Assembly: GCF_900102215.1 (NCBI RefSeq)
Contig: NZ_FNBG01000001.1
Span: 372,001 to 436,000 of the forward strand
Source of the DNA: Fontibacillus panacisegetis
GTDB taxonomy: Bacteria; Bacillota; Bacilli; Paenibacillales; Paenibacillaceae
Length of the DNA: 64,000 bases
Reading direction: 5' to 3'
Of this stretch, positions 18,095 to 26,817 are shown piece after piece (the first letter of the stretch is position 1; every line of letters starts with the position of its first letter). A program made the position numbers and the translations under genes. The notes beneath the pieces were generated by a model. The model saw only the letters and a program-made list of their open reading frames with translations. It had not been told where the DNA came from and ran no database searches.

Positions 18095-19126
18095 TTACCC
18101 TTGTTTCGCAATAATCTCAGCAATTTGCACTGCATTCCACGCTGCGCCTTTAAGAAGATTATCCGAGACGATCCACATGTTCAGGCCGCGTTTGTTTCCG
18201 AGATCACGACGCAGTCGACCAACGAAAACATCCTCTTTACCAGCAGCTTCAGTTGCAAGCGGATATGATTGCGAAGCAGGATCATCTACCAGAGTTATAC
18301 CTGGAGCATCTGCGAGAAGACTTCTTACTTCTTCCAGTTCGTAGTCATTTTTAAATTCAACGTAGACAGATTCAGAATGGCCGTATACGACAGGGATACG
18401 AACACAAGTTGCCGTTACTTCAATAGAATCATCGCCGAAAATTTTCTTGGTTTCACGGACCATCTTCATTTCTTCCAATGTATATCCATTATCCTGGAAT
18501 TTATCGATCTGAGGAATAGCGTTAAATGCGATTTGATGTTTCACAGGTAAGGACCCAACTGGCAAAATATCCGGTTTTGGATCGTTTCCTTCAAGCACTT
18601 CCTTGCTTTGACGCAACATTTCGTTAATCGCTTTAGCACCAGCGCCAGATACGGCTTGATAGGTAGATACAATAATCCGGGAAATTCCAAAACGATCATA
18701 CAGCGGCTTAAGAGCAGCAACCATTTGAATCGTTGAACAGTTAGGATTTGCAATAATGCCCTGATGCTTGCTGATCATGTCTGCGTTAACCTCTGGTACT
18801 ACAAGTGGAGCAGTCGGCTCCATACGGAAAGCATTAGTGTTGTCAATAACTACCGCTCCATGACGCACAGCATGTGGGGCAAGCTCTTTACTTACATCTC
18901 CACCTGCACTAAACAATGCGATGTCAATGCCTTCAAAGCTGTCCGGACCAGCTTCCTCAACGGTAATTTCCTGTCCCTTGAAACGAAGAACGGTTCCTGC
19001 TGAACGAGCCGAAGATAACAGCTTCAGCTTATCTACTGGAAAGTCTCTCTTCTCCAATAATCTGATAATTTGCTCTCCAACAGCTCCCGTCGCTCCTACA
19101 ACGGCGACATTAAATTTCGTTTTCAT
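18095..19126 (-). CDS. asd: Aspartate-semialdehyde dehydrogenase
   Basis: Reduces aspartyl phosphate to aspartate semialdehyde with NADPH. N-terminal Rossmann motif VVGATGAVG; the catalytic Cys is in ANPNCSTIQ, and the later His/Arg region is conserved. From ATG at 19126 it has 343 residues; GGGGAG lies 9 bases upstream, so the 9-codon extension to 19153 is discarded. Between dpaB and dapG as in Bacillus. Confidence 0.95.
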   Translation of the reverse strand: MKTKFNVAVVGATGAVGEQIIRLLEKRDFPVDKLKLLSSARSAGTVLRFKGQEITVEEAGPDSFEGIDIALFSAGGDVSKELAPHAVRHGAVVIDNTNAFRMEPTAPLVVPEVNADMISKHQGIIANPNCSTIQMVAALKPLYDRFGISRIIVSTYQAVSGAGAKAINEMLRQSKEVLEGNDPKPDILPVGSLPVKHQIAFNAIPQIDKFQDNGYTLEEMKMVRETKKIFGDDSIEVTATCVRIPVVYGHSESVYVEFKNDYELEEVRSLLADAPGITLVDDPASQSYPLATEAAGKEDVFVGRLRRDLGNKRGLNMWIVSDNLLKGAAWNAVQIAEIIAKQG

Positions 19127-19176
19127 CTGGTACGTCTCCCCTTCTCTAATCAATACTATTTATAATGAATGAATTA

Positions 19177-19767
19177 TTACCGAAATCGTTCTATAATCAG
19201 CGGCTGCAATTGCTTACCTTCAAGTGCCGCGTAACAAGCTTCAGGAACAAGCTCCATTCGTGCAACAAGTGAATTTGGTTTATCAACCGGATTATCCTGA
19301 CCAAAAGGTACAAAAAAGATATTTTTTGCTACTATCAATTTTGCGATATTTGCTAAATTAAAGCCTAACCCATCATTCGTCGATACTGCAACAACGAGCG
19401 GCCGGCCGTTACGCATTTGCGCTTTGGCTGCCATTAGCACCGGACTGTCTGTCACAGCATTGGCTAATTTGCTTGTCGTTGTTCCTGTGCAAGGTGCAAT
19501 CACAAGCACATCAAGCAGTTTTTTGGGTCCTAATGGCTCCGCGTCGACAATTGAAGAAATGATATCACTACCTGTAATATCTTTCAACTGTTTTTGCCAA
19601 TCTTCTGATTTGCCAAATCTGGTATCCGTCGTCATCACTGACTGAGAAATAATCGGCACCACTTTGGCGCCATCATCTACAAACCGCTTGATCTGCGGAA
19701 TAATTTCTGCAAAAGTACAATGCGATCCCGTTACGGCGTAACCTACAGTTTTCCCATGCCAATTCAC
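19177..19767 (-). CDS. dpaB: Dipicolinate synthase subunit B
   Basis: Flavoprotein-fold subunit (196 residues) of dipicolinate synthase, which makes the spore-core chelator dipicolinic acid from the dapA product. The sequence shows the VAPCTGTTTSKLANA phosphate-binding stretch and the later NIFFVPFGQDNP seen in SpoVFB. Its ATG overlaps the dpaA stop by 4 bases. Expressed in the mother cell in Bacillus. Confidence 0.95.
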   Translation of the reverse strand: MNWHGKTVGYAVTGSHCTFAEIIPQIKRFVDDGAKVVPIISQSVMTTDTRFGKSEDWQKQLKDITGSDIISSIVDAEPLGPKKLLDVLVIAPCTGTTTSKLANAVTDSPVLMAAKAQMRNGRPLVVAVSTNDGLGFNLANIAKLIVAKNIFFVPFGQDNPVDKPNSLVARMELVPEACYAALEGKQLQPLIIERFR

Positions 19768-20663
19768 TCTTCATCCCCCCGTAAATGGAACTCATCCAAA
19801 ATCGACTGACACAACGTATTCGCTATAATGATTCCAGCCGTTTTGGGAGCAACTATTCCAGGTAAACCGGGTGCGAGCAGAGCCTTGATTCCACGTTTCT
19901 CAGCAAAACGGAAATCAGTTCCGCCAGGAGCCGAGGCCAAATCGATAATAACTGCCTTCCGGGGTAATTTAGAGATGATTTGTGCTGTGATTATCATAGT
20001 CGGTATTGTATTAAAAATCAAGTCAATATCCCCCGTATTAGCGCTCAAATCCGTTGTTTTGAAAGGCTTCCAGCTCATTTCTACCGCTCTGGCGACATCG
20101 GCTTCTCTACGTACTCCAACCTGAACATTCGCTCCCAATCCCTGCAGCGTTTTCGCCAAAGTAAAACCCGTCCGGCCGATCCCCAGCACGATACAGGAAG
20201 AACCGTGGATCGTAATATCGGTATTCTGTATTGCCATCATTACAGCACCTTCGGCAGTAGGAATTGAATTGTAGATAGCCACATCATCTCGATCCAGCAA
20301 CTCGATCAATCTAAAACCGTACTCCGCACTCATTCGCTTCAAAAAGCTTTTAGCCATGCCCGTATACACCAGTGTGCCTTCACGAATGGCTGCAAATGTC
20401 TCTTGCTTCATGGCCACTTCTGCCTTCGAAAACGGCGCTGCGATCAAACCTTGATCGTCACAGCCTATCACGGGCAGAACGATCACATCTGCTTCACCCA
20501 GCAATTCTGGGCTCAGCGTATCATTTATTGCTCCTTGAGGTGGAGATTCAAGTTTGTCAAAACCTACGATTCGAACCGAAGCATCCAGTTCTACGCATTT
20601 ATTGATAACCTCCAACTGGCGGGCATCTCCGCCAAGGAACACGATTGTAAGTCCTGTAAGCAT
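19764..20663 (-). CDS. dpaA: Dipicolinate synthase subunit A
   Basis: NAD(P)-binding subunit (299 residues) of dipicolinate synthase. Two Rossmann segments are visible: the start LTIVFLGGDARQLEV and a central VLGIGRTGFTLAKTL. Start ATG with AAGGAG 12 bases upstream. A sigma-K-like promoter precedes it, which would place dpaAB in the mother cell, while the downstream asd, dapG and dapA are also needed during growth and may have additional promoters that I could not identify. Confidence 0.95.
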   Translation of the reverse strand: MLTGLTIVFLGGDARQLEVINKCVELDASVRIVGFDKLESPPQGAINDTLSPELLGEADVIVLPVIGCDDQGLIAAPFSKAEVAMKQETFAAIREGTLVYTGMAKSFLKRMSAEYGFRLIELLDRDDVAIYNSIPTAEGAVMMAIQNTDITIHGSSCIVLGIGRTGFTLAKTLQGLGANVQVGVRREADVARAVEMSWKPFKTTDLSANTGDIDLIFNTIPTMIITAQIISKLPRKAVIIDLASAPGGTDFRFAEKRGIKALLAPGLPGIVAPKTAGIIIANTLCQSILDEFHLRGDEE

Positions 20664-20701
20664 CAGGCGTCGGCACTCCTTCCAGGCAATTCAGTATAGA
20701 G

Positions 20702-20729
20702 CATCTTATGCTGTTGCCTACAAAGTGGT
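20702..20729 (-). promoter_or_regulatory. Candidate sigma-K promoter for dpaA
   Basis: Minus-strand AC (20729-20728), 17 bases, CATAAGATG (20710-20702), one mismatch from CATAnnnTA. The -10 lies inside the small palindrome AGCATAAGATGCT. spoVF in Bacillus is sigma-K dependent, which is why the match was looked for. Confidence 0.4.
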
Positions 20730-20831
20730 GAAACCCTGAGTCTGCTTTTCCCGTGCGTTTTTTTATAGTAAGCAAGCTGAATTCATACTAGAATATTACA
20801 ATTACTACTAGCTAAGGAGCTTGACTCTATT

Positions 20832-22256
20832 ATGAAAAAAACAATGATTGCAGCAACCATACTTATCACACTTGTAGTTGCCTGCGTATTGTTCAATCAA
20901 TTTTACGCGGCTCAAAACAATGACTCGCCTCCTTTGCCGGACAACGAGTCCCCTAATACTGCAATGTCATCTGATCCTGTTGATGATTCGGAAACCAGTT
21001 TGAGTGTTCAGGAAATGAGAGCTGATCTCGATTATTTAGTGACAACATTGGAGCAGGTCCATCCTTCCTTAATCAATGGGTGGAATAAAGAACAGCAGGA
21101 GGCAATTGACACTGTGTACAATCAATTAAATGCGCCTCTGACAAAGGATCAATTTTATTATTATGCCATCGAGATCATCACTTTACTGCAAGATGCTCAT
21201 AGCTTTATAAGTCCATACAGCAATTCCACAAAATCATTGAGTATGTCCGTATATTGGACAGAAGAAGGTCCTGTGGTTCTCAACTCCACTCTTAATTTGC
21301 AGCGTGGAGATTTACTAATAAGTCTGGGAGGCTTAAAAAGTCAGGAGCTGGTTAGCGAACTGAAAAAAGTAATCTCGGCCGAAAATGAAGAGTGGGTAAA
21401 AATGCGCGGATCAGGTGTCATGATAACCGATTCGTTTCTGAAGCATTTAAACCTCGTAAAAGAGGATACTGTAGAAATTTCCGTGAAGCGTAATGGTGAA
21501 ATCCTGTCGTTCAATCTCCCGTTTAACAAAAAAAATGTTCAAGAATCAATGAACACACCCTTTGATACAGGAAACGGTAATTATAGCTACACGATTAATA
21601 AGGACCTCTCACTCGGAATTTTACAAATTAACGCTTGTATATTTGACGAAGAATACAAAAACACTTTGCAAAATTTCTTCGCCGAAGTGAACCAGCTAAA
21701 GGTTAATCATGTAGCGGTAGACTTACGGAACAACACCGGAGGAGATTCAAGGGTCATTGATGAATTTCTGAGATATGTGAATGTCGATAAATTCACTACA
21801 TTTTCGGGATTAGTCCGCTTTTCACCACAAGCTAAAGAGCTTAGGAATGGGGACTTGTCTAGCGGCTTTGAAAGATTCCCGTCAGCTGAAATGAAAAATA
21901 CGAATCAAGTCAGCTCCGCCTTCTCGGGCAAGCTTTATGCTCTGACGTCGGCTAAAACGTTCAGTTCAGGCAATATGTTCGCTGTTATGCTTCAAGATAA
22001 TAAAATAGGTACAATTATTGGAGAGCCTACAGGTAATCAGCCATCAGCCTATGGAGACATACTAGAATTTTCACTCCCTCATTCACAATTTCAATTTTCT
22101 TTATCTTATAAGCAGTTCCTCCGTCCAAATGAAAAGCTAAACGAGCAGCTCACGTTAGAACCGGATATCCCGGTCTATACAACTCGTCAGGATATTATTG
22201 ATGGTCGCGATGCTCAATTAAGTAAGCTGGAAGAAATGATCAAAACAGAACAATAG
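20832..22256 (+). CDS. S41-family peptidase, probable lipoprotein or membrane-anchored
   Basis: The only plus-strand gene. A 474-residue tail-specific-protease relative: N-terminal MKKTM and a hydrophobic segment ending VVAC at residue 18, which fits a lipobox, though the next residues are also hydrophobic so an uncleaved anchor is possible. Then an acidic, Ser/Pro-rich stretch, a helical region with LLQDAHS (119-124), a PDZ-like part (about 145-230), VDLRNNTGG (296-304) and the active-site region TSAKTFSSG with Ser378/379. AAGGAG precedes the ATG by 12 bases. Substrate unknown. It is divergent from dpaA and convergent with the MFS gene. Confidence 0.82.
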   Translation: MKKTMIAATILITLVVACVLFNQFYAAQNNDSPPLPDNESPNTAMSSDPVDDSETSLSVQEMRADLDYLVTTLEQVHPSLINGWNKEQQEAIDTVYNQLNAPLTKDQFYYYAIEIITLLQDAHSFISPYSNSTKSLSMSVYWTEEGPVVLNSTLNLQRGDLLISLGGLKSQELVSELKKVISAENEEWVKMRGSGVMITDSFLKHLNLVKEDTVEISVKRNGEILSFNLPFNKKNVQESMNTPFDTGNGNYSYTINKDLSLGILQINACIFDEEYKNTLQNFFAEVNQLKVNHVAVDLRNNTGGDSRVIDEFLRYVNVDKFTTFSGLVRFSPQAKELRNGDLSSGFERFPSAEMKNTNQVSSAFSGKLYALTSAKTFSSGNMFAVMLQDNKIGTIIGEPTGNQPSAYGDILEFSLPHSQFQFSLSYKQFLRPNEKLNEQLTLEPDIPVYTTRQDIIDGRDAQLSKLEEMIKTEQ

Positions 22257-22286
22257 ACACGAGGAAAAATGGATCTGATAAAAGAG

Positions 22287-22326
22287 AAACGGCGGTACAA
22301 GGAAGCTTATCCTTGCACCGCCGTTT
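22287..22326. terminator. Shared bidirectional terminator
   Basis: AAACGGCGGT (22287-22296) pairs with ACCGCCGTTT (22317-22326); one A-C mismatch and five more pairs extend the stem to 15 bp around AAGCTTAT. It separates the convergent S41 peptidase (+) and MFS (-) genes; the T-rich tail is better on the minus strand. Confidence 0.88.
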
Positions 22327-22357
22327 CCAGCTTCTGATCGAGTCGCTTTATGACCTA

Positions 22358-23656
22358 TTAAACCAGCTCTTTTACTTGACCAGAGGCGCTATCGCCATTC
22401 CGTGTTTTGGATGCCGGCCACAGCAATTTTCCAAACAAGATTCCGATCAGACCAATGACAAGAATCACTAGACCAAAACTCAGGAAGGTACGTGCAGGTC
22501 CAACAGCTTGTACCGTAAGTCCGCCAAGGAGTGGCGCCACAATCATGACTACACCTAAAATGGTACTCTGAATGCCAAAAACACGACCGATCAAATCAGG
22601 AGGCGTTTCTTTTTGCAGACAATAATTGAAAGTTACCATGTATATGCCGTTGCCTATTCCGAGCACAAAGCCTAATATCAGTACAGCGAGTACGGAACCA
22701 TCTTGAGGGAGAAGTCCCAATCCCCCGATCGATACACCTATCAGTGCATAACCACTTCCTAACCTCCAGCCATACCTGACTTCACGATTCATTTTGTTGA
22801 TAATAAGAATAATGATAATTGCACCTGCACCCGATGCTGCCACCATCCAACCAAGCAATGACTCCTGGTCTGGGGCAAGCTCACGAAAGAGACTGGTGAA
22901 CTGAAAATCGATCATTTGAATGGCGAGTGCCCCGATTAATCCAAATATCATAGAAGACAACAGCAATCGACTGCATATTATGAAGCTCCAGCCTTCTTTC
23001 CATATAATAGACAATGATTCCTTTTGCTTTTCCGCACTCTTGGATGTCTTCTTCCCTTCTTCAACACTATTCACAGCTTCCTTTCCTACACTCCACAGCA
23101 GTAAATAAGAGCTTAATCTAAAACAAGCATTAAGTACAATGCACCATTGCGGCGACAGAAAAGACAAAGCGAGGCCACCTAATAAAGGACCCCCAATTTT
23201 AGATCCTTGATTCACGATGCCATTAAGTGAGGTCGCCTGAAGCAGTTGCTCCTCCTTGACAATGCTTCGTGTTAACGCCTGCTGAGCGGGTACGTTTAAC
23301 GTAGAGATCGCCGCACGAACAATAAGGATTGGAAATAGCCAAACCATATTCGGAGCCAGCAATATCAACAATGTCAGAGCTGCCGTAAACAAATCACAAA
23401 TACGCATCAGCTTTAACTTATTTAACCGATCAGCCGCGACACCAGCAACCGAACCGAGCAGAATACTAGGCAGTGCGTTAGCTATCGGAAGCAAAGCCAG
23501 CATCAACGGGCTGGCCTGCCAGCGATAGCCCACAAGCACCTGAATAGCCAATATATCGAACCAATCGCCAAAGGCAGCTGCAGTATAAGCGCTGTATACT
23601 CTCATGTAAACTTTATTACGAAGCAGACTTGATTTTGCTTGTTTTGAAGCTGTCAT
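22358..23656 (-). CDS. MFS transporter, drug/siderophore exporter type
   Basis: A 432-residue major facilitator with about 12 membrane helices; a charged cytoplasmic loop after helix 6 is rich in Lys/Glu/Ser (GKKTSKSAEKQKESL). The loop between helices 2 and 3 reads AADRLNKLK, a variant of the MFS motif GxxxDRxxRR. It resembles the DHA3/MFS_3 group (EntS, MefA-like), which export drugs or siderophores; the substrate cannot be read from sequence. The frame reaches 23662, but the ATG at 23656 is 7 bases from GGAGG. It follows the winged-helix regulator gene. Confidence 0.85.
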   Translation of the reverse strand: MTASKQAKSSLLRNKVYMRVYSAYTAAAFGDWFDILAIQVLVGYRWQASPLMLALLPIANALPSILLGSVAGVAADRLNKLKLMRICDLFTAALTLLILLAPNMVWLFPILIVRAAISTLNVPAQQALTRSIVKEEQLLQATSLNGIVNQGSKIGGPLLGGLALSFLSPQWCIVLNACFRLSSYLLLWSVGKEAVNSVEEGKKTSKSAEKQKESLSIIWKEGWSFIICSRLLLSSMIFGLIGALAIQMIDFQFTSLFRELAPDQESLLGWMVAASGAGAIIIILIINKMNREVRYGWRLGSGYALIGVSIGGLGLLPQDGSVLAVLILGFVLGIGNGIYMVTFNYCLQKETPPDLIGRVFGIQSTILGVVMIVAPLLGGLTVQAVGPARTFLSFGLVILVIGLIGILFGKLLWPASKTRNGDSASGQVKELV

Positions 23657-23696
23657 ACACATTCCTCCATTTCACAGTTCGCAGTTAACTTGAGCT

Positions 23697-23724
23697 GATA
23701 TAAACTGTAAAGGAGAAATGTCAG
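23697..23724 (-). promoter_or_regulatory. Candidate promoter for the MFS gene
   Basis: Minus-strand CTGACA (23724-23719), 16 bases, TATATC (23702-23697), in the 85-base gap after the regulator gene. The -10 is poor. Confidence 0.35.
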
Positions 23725-23741
23725 AGAATGATCAGAGGACA

Positions 23742-24905
23742 TTAGACTCTATTGAGAATGTTATAAATGGTGTCTTCTAGCATTTTAAGCTTTTTTTTCA
23801 GACCAATTCGTTCCAGCTCTTCATCATAAATGTATGTATACTTCTGCTGCAGCTCTTTCTTGACAGGAAATTTCCCACAGTCAAAATAAAAGGAAATACG
23901 GCATAAAGCTAGCAGTTTCAACGGTATAAAGCCGGAATTATCCAGCACTTGAACCCCCTCGTCCAGCAGTTTCTCTCCTTCGTTCCACAGCTGACAATTT
24001 AACATCCACAGCCCCTTAACTATTTTGTAGCTTCCGGTCTCACGCAGATAGGGGGACGAAGACAATATATCTGCTTCAATAGCTTCCGCCATCTGTTCCA
24101 GCTCATGCTCCTCTGTCCCTGCAACCAAATGCACAAACATCTCTGTAATTGCCATTTGCGGAATAAAATAATCGTAACCCTGCTGCTTGATAACCTCGTA
24201 GCTTTTCTTCAAACGATCCAGAGCTTTATCCGTTTCTCCCGCCTGTGCATATAAATCAATTATATTGAGGAGCTCCATTTCTCTGTTCTGCTCAGCTGAC
24301 ATCAGTTTCTTCTCCAGCAATTGCTCACAAAGTATCAAACTATGCTCAGGTTTAACCAAATTAATGTAATATAATATCAGCCAATATAAGCGTTCCTCTA
24401 TTGAAACCTCATTCGTATGCAGCAGCCAATCAATATCACCTTCTACAAAATGGACATAAACCGAATAGTACGGGTCAATTTTGAAACCAAGCACATCCTT
24501 TTGACGGGCAAGGGTGAGCATCGAACGACCTTGACCGTATCGGTGAAATTTCATAAATACATTGCGCATCGTCTCATGAAGCTCCGGGTCCTGCATAGTA
24601 GGGGTTGTTTCCTCAACACTTCTTGGATTTTGCAGAGCTAGACTATAGCCCAATCCGCGGATTGTTTTTATCTCCAGACCAGCATAAGGAGCAAGCTTCT
24701 TGCGCAGTCGATATATATGGTCATCTACCGTCCGATCGACCGGATATTCCAGCGGCCATACATGTTCCAGCAGTTGCTCTCTACTGAATATGCGGCCTCT
24801 GTGCTGATACAGAAATTGCAAAAGAGCAAACTCCTTTGGCAGCAGCTCTACCGTTATGCCTTCAGCAGTCACTTTGTATTCAATTTCAATGAATTCCAGT
24901 TGCAT
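23742..24905 (-). CDS. Winged-helix regulator with helical (TPR-like) sensor half, no receiver domain
   Basis: A 387-residue protein. Residues 1-92 form an OmpR/PhoB-type DNA-binding domain (LLPKEFALLQFLYQHRGRIF, then VDDHIYRLRKKL and TIRGLGY). No receiver domain precedes it. The remaining 290 residues are helical, with aromatic-rich repeats that look like tetratricopeptide-type pairs (LYAQAGETDKALDRLKKSY). This layout resembles signal-responsive, non-phosphorylated regulators, but no close named relative is recognised. AGAAGG lies about 10 bases before ATG. A tandem 12-bp repeat lies upstream and the MFS gene downstream, so control of itself and the exporter is the obvious guess. Confidence 0.8.
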   Translation of the reverse strand: MQLEFIEIEYKVTAEGITVELLPKEFALLQFLYQHRGRIFSREQLLEHVWPLEYPVDRTVDDHIYRLRKKLAPYAGLEIKTIRGLGYSLALQNPRSVEETTPTMQDPELHETMRNVFMKFHRYGQGRSMLTLARQKDVLGFKIDPYYSVYVHFVEGDIDWLLHTNEVSIEERLYWLILYYINLVKPEHSLILCEQLLEKKLMSAEQNREMELLNIIDLYAQAGETDKALDRLKKSYEVIKQQGYDYFIPQMAITEMFVHLVAGTEEHELEQMAEAIEADILSSSPYLRETGSYKIVKGLWMLNCQLWNEGEKLLDEGVQVLDNSGFIPLKLLALCRISFYFDCGKFPVKKELQQKYTYIYDEELERIGLKKKLKMLEDTIYNILNRV

Positions 24906-24945
24906 TCAGGTAAACCTTCTTTCCCATAAATCAGCTTCATCTTAA

Positions 24946-24969
24946 CATTATACAGTCCATTATACAGTC
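24946..24969 (-). repeat. Tandem 12-bp repeat, possible operator/promoter
   Basis: The minus strand carries GACTGTATAATG twice in direct succession (24969-24958 and 24957-24946), so two TATAAT boxes one helical turn apart lie about 45 bases before the regulator start. Direct repeats spaced about 11 bases are the usual target of OmpR/PhoB-type winged-helix domains. Confidence 0.6.
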
Positions 24970-25020
24970 AAAAAGAAAGAACTGCCCCTTAAGGTCAGTT
25001 AATGACCTTTTTGAGACAGT
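24970..25020 (-). terminator. Terminator after dut
   Basis: A two-part stem: ACTGTCT (25020-25014) with GGGCAGT (outer, three G-U or G-C variants) and AAGGTCA with TGACCTT (inner), followed on the minus strand by TTCTTTCTTTTT (24982-24971). The inner stem plus TTTTT would also work in the plus direction. Confidence 0.65.
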
Positions 25021-25035
25021 CCATTTAAATGTTCT

Positions 25036-25491
25036 TTACTTAGTACCCGTATGTCCGAACCCGCCAGCTCCGCGAATAGTTTCCGAAAGCTCATCCACCT
25101 GAATCAATTTAACCTCTGGGACGATCTGGAACACCATTTGGGCGATCCGTTCATTGCGAGTAATCTTGAACGGCTCTTGGCCAAGATTAATCAACAGCAC
25201 CTTAATTTCTCCGCGATAATCCGCATCAATCGTTCCAGGCGTGTTCAGGCATGTAATCCCATGCTTGAATGCGAGGCCGCTGCGCGGTCGAATTTGCGCC
25301 TCTAAGCCTCCAGGCATTGCGATTGCTATACCTGTTGGTATCAACGTTCTCTGTCCGGGAGACAGTACTACATCTTCCGTCACCGCTGCATATAGATCAA
25401 AGCCGGATGCCAGCTCCGACATTTTACGCGGCAGTTCAATATCTTCATTTCCAGCTAAGCGATTAATTTGTACTTCAAATGACAAGTTCAT
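25036..25491 (-). CDS. dut: Deoxyuridine 5'-triphosphate nucleotidohydrolase
   Basis: Homotrimeric dUTPase that hydrolyses dUTP to dUMP. The conserved motifs are in order: ASGFDLYAA (1), RSGLAFKHG (2), [11 protein letters not shown] (3), RIAQMVF (4) and the flexible C-terminal [10 protein letters not shown] (5). 151 residues, usual length. It overlaps the end of mlpA by 17 bases. ATG at 25491 stands only 2 bases after GGAG; the TTG two codons later has 8-base spacing and is an alternative start. Confidence 0.95.
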   Translation of the reverse strand: MNLSFEVQINRLAGNEDIELPRKMSELASGFDLYAAVTEDVVLSPGQRTLIPTGIAIAMPGGLEAQIRPRSGLAFKHGITCLNTPGTIDADYRGEIKVLLINLGQEPFKITRNERIAQMVFQIVPEVKLIQVDELSETIRGAGGFGHTGTK

Positions 25492-26728
25492 CTCTCCTTA
25501 TTCCCGATAACACACGATCCGATGAGCCTACCATGGCGAGAGAATACGGCTTCTTGAACATTTCCTTCAGAACAGCATTCACATCGTCCATCGTTACTTC
25601 TTCAATTCGGGCTATCATTTCATCAAGTGTATTGTGCCGACCCATCATCAGCTCATTTTTGCCTAAACGGTTCATTCGACTGCCTGTACTTTCCAGGCTT
25701 AAAATCAGGCTTCCTTTCAATTGCTCCTTACCCTTTGTAAGCTCACTCTCATTGATCCCGTTCACAGACACGTCATGAAGAATTTCTTTTGTTAAATTCA
25801 GCACTTCCTGAGTCTGCTTTGGTGCCGTTCCGGCATACACCGTAAACAAGCCACAATCCGCGTAGGAGCTATGATAAGAATAAACTGAATATGCCAGCCC
25901 TCTCTTCTCCCGTATCTCTTGGAACAGACGAGAGCTCATGCCACCGCCAAGCGTATTATTAAGCAATGTCATGGCATATTGATTGTCAGCACCAATCTGA
26001 AGGCCGGGAAAAGACAGGCAAATATGATTTTGCTCCGTCTTCTTGCGATAGTATTTCAGATCACCAAGGAAATCTGGAGCTACAATACTGCTCTGCTGTC
26101 CCTTGTTATTGAAATCACCAAAATACTTTTCCATCAACCCGATAATACTGTCATCGATGTTGCCAGCTACGCTGATCACCGTGTTTTCTACCGTGTAGTT
26201 CTGGCGCATATATTCCTGAAGGTGCTTCGGCTCCATAGTCTGAAGCAACTCCTCGGTTCCTAGTATCGGCTTAGCTAGCGCATGACTACCATACGCCGCC
26301 TCAGATACAAGGTCATGGACCATGTCATCAGGCGTATCTTCGTACATCGAAATCTCTTCCAAAATCACATTTTTCTCTTTACGCAGTTCTTCTGGATCAA
26401 AAAGAGATCGGAAAAACATATCAGACAGTACATCCACCGCAATTGGCAAATGCTCATCCAATACTTTTGCATAGAAACACGTATATTCTTTGGAAGTAAA
26501 TGCATTGACGTTACCGCCAATTGCATCAAATTGCTCTGCTATTTCCTTCGCATTAAAACGTTCAGTTCCCTTAAACAGCATGTGTTCAATAAAATGGGAA
26601 ATTCCACCTTGCTCAGGACTCTCATTCCGTGAGCCTGTCTTGACCCATATACCGAACGACACCGAACGGCAAGTCGGTATTTTCTCCATGACCACCCGAA
26701 GGCCGTTTTTCAACTGCACTTTTTTCAC
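25475..26728 (-). CDS. mlpA: M16 zinc peptidase MlpA/YmxG
   Basis: A single-chain processing-peptidase-like M16 protein with the intact zinc motif HFIEH in [14 protein letters not shown] and the conserved Glu further on ([13 protein letters not shown]). In Bacillus the homologue lies at the same place, behind ylxY, and affects protease gene expression. GTG at 26728 ([15 protein letters not shown]) is chosen because GGAGG lies 7 bases upstream; the upstream ATG at 26743 itself contains that box. 417 residues. Confidence 0.92.
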   Translation of the reverse strand: MKKVQLKNGLRVVMEKIPTCRSVSFGIWVKTGSRNESPEQGGISHFIEHMLFKGTERFNAKEIAEQFDAIGGNVNAFTSKEYTCFYAKVLDEHLPIAVDVLSDMFFRSLFDPEELRKEKNVILEEISMYEDTPDDMVHDLVSEAAYGSHALAKPILGTEELLQTMEPKHLQEYMRQNYTVENTVISVAGNIDDSIIGLMEKYFGDFNNKGQQSSIVAPDFLGDLKYYRKKTEQNHICLSFPGLQIGADNQYAMTLLNNTLGGGMSSRLFQEIREKRGLAYSVYSYHSSYADCGLFTVYAGTAPKQTQEVLNLTKEILHDVSVNGINESELTKGKEQLKGSLILSLESTGSRMNRLGKNELMMGRHNTLDEMIARIEEVTMDDVNAVLKEMFKKPYSLAMVGSSDRVLSGIRRDELVI

Positions 26729-26754
26729 AACTGGCCCTCCCATAACTAAATCGA

Positions 26755-26767
26755 GTTCAAAAAGTCA
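26755..26767. repeat. Single end-sequence of the GTTCAAAAAGTCA repeat family
   Basis: GTTCAAAAAGTCA, identical to the 13-bp ends of the element at 53787-53954, stands alone between ylxY and mlpA; the following CAGTACTA is shared with the copy at 34031-34081. No inverted partner was found close by. Confidence 0.5.
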
Positions 26768-26817
26768 GTACTATAAATGCAAGACTATCCTATCAAAAAA
26801 AAACAATTTCCTCAACT

